Notes under the pieces: generated by a model
What the model was told of the DNA's origin: nothing
Seen by the model: the letters and a program-made list of their open reading frames with translations, nothing else
The model's database searches: none
Source: an uncultured Bacteroides sp.
Lineage (GTDB): Bacteria; Bacteroidota; Bacteroidia; Bacteroidales; Bacteroidaceae
Direction: 5' to 3'
Assembly: GCF_902491285.1 (NCBI RefSeq)
Contig: NZ_CABUHK010000060.1
Location: 1 to 36,682 of the forward strand
DNA: 36,682 nucleotides
Position numbers and translations under genes: made by a program
In this document: in pieces, positions 33,795 to 36,682 of the stretch
How positions within the stretch are numbered: the first letter of the stretch is position 1
Layout of the letters: every line of letters begins with the position of its first letter

Positions 33795-36176
33795 TTAATT
33801 ATTTATTTGAAAACTAGTGTATAGTTTGAAGCTATTGGCAGGTATAGTAACAGACTGTGCATCACTGTTAGTTACATTCAATGTTTTGCCATTCAATTCA
33901 TACCAATCTCCCGTGTTGCCAAAGTACACATTTGTATTAATCTGCTCATTCTTGAAATTACCTACTACAACCAATTTCTTTGTAGTGGATTCCAATCTTA
34001 GATAGCGACCTTTATCCCAATCGGAAACACTGACGTTCCAAGCTTTGAAAGCATCATTACTGAATAGCTCAGGATTATCATTGCGTAATTTCAGCAAAGT
34101 ACTATAAGTGTCATATAAGCCTTTCCGATATTGTTCAGTGAAATAATCCCATTTCACAGGCTTGGCATCCGTATTCTTATCAGAACCCATTGTGCCATCG
34201 TATTTATACTTGATGGAATAATCATATCCGAGTTCGCCGAACTGCCAAATCATTTTCGGACCGGGAACGGTCAGGAAGAAGGCTGCATTTGTTTCCAGTT
34301 GTTTCATGCGGGTAGCAAGAGGTGCATCCTTAAGATTGCCAAAAGCGCCTTGCTCGTATGCAACTCTCTCTTCATCATGACTTTCCATATAATTGACCCA
34401 TCCATCGGCAGGCATCCCGCTATTCCGCATGTACGAGAAGTCGGATTCACTGGATTCTCCCATTCCGGATTGACGATAGCTCTTATTCATGTTATGCCAC
34501 AGCTTCATTCCTTTTTCAGCTAGGACTTTTTCTTCTGATATGTCACAGAAGTGTTCTAGAATCATTACGGCATTCGGGTTTGTAGCGTTTACAGTTTCAT
34601 GGTAGGCTGCTAAAATATCAATACGGGACTGGTCGTAATTGCCGGATGAATTGGAATCACTAGACTTTTGAGTAAATCCTTTAGTTAAGTCGAAACGGAA
34701 ACCATCAAACTTATACTCTTCCAGCAAGAACTTCAAGTTACGTTTTACAAATTCACGTACGAGCGGTGATTCGTGGTTGAAGTCATGAAATACGCTGAAT
34801 GGGTGCGGAGCGTCGACATTGAACCACGGATTGTTCTTGGCAGTCTTACTTTCTTTCGAATTCCAATAAAGTTTAGCAAATGGATGACTGCCTGTGGCAT
34901 GGTTGTAGACTACATCCAACAATACTGCGATACCTTGCTTATGACATTCATCAATGAATTGCTTATATTCCTCCTTCGTTCCATATGCTTTGTCCATTGC
35001 AAAATAATAACATGGATTGTATCCCCAGCTATTATTCCCGTCGAATTCTTGTATTGGCATCAACTCAATCGCATTCACTCCCAAGTTTTTGATGTAATCC
35101 AAATGTTTCGTAGCCTCTTTGATTGTACCGGTAGCAAGTTCGGAACCCGTTTGTGTGAAGTCACGGAACAGTAACTCATAAATAACCATATTGTCAGGAT
35201 TCTCAATCTTGAAATCAGATACTTGCCAGTTGTAGGATGCCGGTTTCGTTTGGAATACAGAGACAATGCCTGTCGTCTTTCCATTCGGATACTGTATGGC
35301 ACTAGCCGGATAAACTCCCTGTTCTACAAGATATTTATCGTTCGAGCCATCCAACACCTTTTCACAATAGGGGTCGCCAATACGAACGTTGCCGTCTTCT
35401 TCGCTACCCATATAATATTGGAAGCCATACTCTTTGGCGGGGTCAATGCCCGTAACGGTGTACCACCAGAAGTGTTTGTCATTATCACGCTTCATCTGAT
35501 ATTCAGTACTAAGTTCCCAATCATTGAAATCGCCAATCAGGCAGGCGTAATCCTTATAATTGTTATTCGTATCCAAATCGTACAGTGCGAAAGTCACAGA
35601 CGTTCCGTCAGCCGATGGATGAATACCTGCTTCTTCAACCGGGCAGGCGGCTATCTCTACCGGAGCCGGTGTGAAAGTCTTGTCTCCGGTGACTGTGATA
35701 AAGAAGTCACTGGTTTTCTTTTCGTCAGTCAACGCTTCATCATTGCGGAAGAGGATGCAGACATTTTGAATGTTTGCTGCATTTTCCGGACCAAACCATT
35801 CGCGTACTGTCGGGGCAAGCGTAAAGCACCAAATATTATCCGCCACTTTCTCTGCCTTGTATTTATCTTCATTTACACCCCATTCCGTAGGAACATACAT
35901 CCAGTCATTGATGCCGATGTGAACATATACATCGCCTTCGTATCCATACAAGTCGTCACCGGCTGCTGCTTTATACCAGATTTTTCCTTGCTTGTCGCCT
36001 TTGAATTTAGTAGGGTAATTATTAATTCCTTCTACCAATTCTTCGATAGACGGTTCGTGGTCCAGTTCGGGGATTTCCGGACCGGTGATTAACATCTCGT
36101 GATTTTCGTCGGAACATGCTACTATCGTGAATAGACAGAGCAACATCCAGAACATATGTCTTATATCTTTTTTCAT
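33795..36176 (-). CDS. GH13 alpha-amylase lipoprotein with N-terminal starch-binding modules
   Basis: This is a 793-residue lipoprotein (signal ending FTIVACSDENHE, Cys about 21, with acidic residues after it that suit surface display). Residues about 60-180 are a beta-rich module (YEGDVYVHIGINDWMYVPTEW, TLAPTVREWFG). Residues about 190-310 resemble a CBM48/isoamylase N-terminal domain (YACLIGDFNDWELS, YGFQYYMG). The GH13 barrel covers about 330-700, with VVYNHA (region I), GFRFDLTKG with nucleophile D496, ILEHFCD with acid/base E541, and MESHDEERV with D601. A beta-sandwich closes the protein (about 715-793). It is much longer than a minimal amylase. It lies 17 bp after a SusE/F-like gene, the usual end position of a Sus-type starch locus. 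It would make malto-oligosaccharides from starch or glycogen. The exact GH13 subfamily is not assigned. Confidence 0.92.
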   Translation of the reverse strand: MKKDIRHMFWMLLCLFTIVACSDENHEMLITGPEIPELDHEPSIEELVEGINNYPTKFKGDKQGKIWYKAAAGDDLYGYEGDVYVHIGINDWMYVPTEWGVNEDKYKAEKVADNIWCFTLAPTVREWFGPENAANIQNVCILFRNDEALTDEKKTSDFFITVTGDKTFTPAPVEIAACPVEEAGIHPSADGTSVTFALYDLDTNNNYKDYACLIGDFNDWELSTEYQMKRDNDKHFWWYTVTGIDPAKEYGFQYYMGSEEDGNVRIGDPYCEKVLDGSNDKYLVEQGVYPASAIQYPNGKTTGIVSVFQTKPASYNWQVSDFKIENPDNMVIYELLFRDFTQTGSELATGTIKEATKHLDYIKNLGVNAIELMPIQEFDGNNSWGYNPCYYFAMDKAYGTKEEYKQFIDECHKQGIAVLLDVVYNHATGSHPFAKLYWNSKESKTAKNNPWFNVDAPHPFSVFHDFNHESPLVREFVKRNLKFLLEEYKFDGFRFDLTKGFTQKSSDSNSSGNYDQSRIDILAAYHETVNATNPNAVMILEHFCDISEEKVLAEKGMKLWHNMNKSYRQSGMGESSESDFSYMRNSGMPADGWVNYMESHDEERVAYEQGAFGNLKDAPLATRMKQLETNAAFFLTVPGPKMIWQFGELGYDYSIKYKYDGTMGSDKNTDAKPVKWDYFTEQYRKGLYDTYSTLLKLRNDNPELFSNDAFKAWNVSVSDWDKGRYLRLESTTKKLVVVGNFKNEQINTNVYFGNTGDWYELNGKTLNVTNSDAQSVTIPANSFKLYTSFQINN

Positions 36177-36193
36177 AATGTATTTTCCATTTA

Positions 36194-36682
36194 TTATTCT
36201 TTAATGAGGACTAGTCTACCGTTCAGATAGAATTTTATAGTATAGTTGCCGGTTACATCCATTACAATATTATCTCCTGTAAAAGGACTAGGTGCATCTA
36301 ATGTTCCCCCGAAACTAATGCCAGAATCCCAATTGGAATTAACGCGGAGCTTAAATTCACCTGCTGTCATTTCCGTCTTTACAGTCCAACATTTTTCTGT
36401 TGCATCATAAGTTAATTCTTTACCGTTTTCCCATCCGCCTGTGGCTGTACCTATAATATCCATAGATGTCATTTCTGTTGCAGAGACGTATTTGTCGTCC
36501 AAATTGACTACAATGTAATAAATGCTCTGTGGTAAAGATAAGTTTCCACCATCATTTGTCATACCTTCTTTCGAGGTAAAATAGTCATATCCATAATCAA
36601 GTCCGCCATTCGAACCATCCGGCCAATAGGGCTGTGCGGTAAATTTAAAGCCACCGTTCAATTCCGACATTCCCCAATAAGC
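36194..36682 (-). CDS. SusE/SusF-like starch-binding outer-membrane protein, C-terminal part
   Basis: The frame is open to the window edge. The first ATG (36670) is internal, as four more codons (AYWG) precede it, so this is a partial gene whose N-terminus lies outside. The visible 162 residues contain the end of one beta-sandwich and a complete last one (about 75 residues: MDIIGTATGGWENGKELTYD, KCWTVKTEMTAGEFKLRVNSNWDSGISFGG, GNYTIKFYLNGRLVLIKE). This follows the SusE/SusF repeating starch-binding domains, with Trp, Lys and Asn residues at the places usual for glucan contact. It precedes the GH13 gene by 17 bp in the same operon. The SusC and SusD genes are expected upstream, beyond the right edge. 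Confidence 0.82.
   Translation of the reverse strand, partial: AYWGMSELNGGFKFTAQPYWPDGSNGGLDYGYDYFTSKEGMTNDGGNLSLPQSIYYIVVNLDDKYVSATEMTSMDIIGTATGGWENGKELTYDATEKCWTVKTEMTAGEFKLRVNSNWDSGISFGGTLDAPSPFTGDNIVMDVTGNYTIKFYLNGRLVLIKE

Noticed and set aside
35223..36092. A 289-residue + strand ORF
   Set aside because: Antisense to the GH13 amylase, which has intact catalytic motifs. The ORF has no recognisable domain.

Overview
The window looks like chromosomal DNA from a gut Bacteroides, probably of the thetaiotaomicron/ovatus/xylanisolvens group, although the species cannot be fixed from the sequence alone. The evidence is a hybrid two-component regulator, tandem SusC/SusD pairs, lipoproteins with acidic residues straight after the lipid cysteine, promoters of the Bacteroides TAnnTTTG type, and weak Shine-Dalgarno sites. 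I see no rRNA, tRNA, insertion sequence, integrase or CRISPR array.

Bases 255-21987 (+ strand) form a complete polysaccharide utilization locus (PUL). In order it holds a hybrid two-component sensor/AraC regulator (HTCS), SusC, SusD, a second SusC, a second SusD, a discoidin-type surface glycan-binding lipoprotein, a GH16 endo-hydrolase, a GH43_24-type exo-beta-1,3-galactanase, a DUF2264/GH154-type glucuronidase, a seven-bladed propeller of GH145 type (rhamnosidase) and a GH105 unsaturated glucuronyl hydrolase. The enzyme set fits type II arabinogalactan / arabinogalactan-protein (AGP) glycans. GH16 would cut the beta-1,3-galactan backbone at the cell surface, the two SusCD pairs would import the pieces, and GH145, GH154, GH105 and GH43_24 would remove Rha, GlcA, unsaturated GlcA and backbone Gal in the periplasm. 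A three-copy, 21-bp-spaced GAAT repeat upstream of the first susC is a candidate HTCS operator. A 13-bp inverted repeat and an internal promoter-like element split the distal enzyme genes from the proximal transport genes.

Bases 21996-25140 (- strand) carry lrgA-lrgB and then a DUF2156 protein and an Eis-like GNAT acyltransferase. Divergent from lrgA is pta-ackA (25338-27596), the acetate-forming ATP-generating pathway. This arrangement suggests that LrgAB serves pyruvate/acetate handling. A strong terminator closes ackA.

Bases 27734-33486 (+ strand) are mostly stand-alone genes: a GT2 glycosyltransferase, radC, an orphan GH2 glycosidase with a C-terminal coiled coil, a SufT-like DUF59 protein and LpxH. 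Between lpxH and the next convergent gene lies a regular array of GAAAC-N5-GTTTC dyads at 22-bp pitch, followed by a perfect 16-bp-stem bidirectional terminator.

Bases 33795-36682 (- strand) are the distal end of a starch (Sus-like) locus: a multidomain GH13 alpha-amylase lipoprotein preceded by the C-terminal part of a SusE/SusF-like starch-binding protein that runs off the window.
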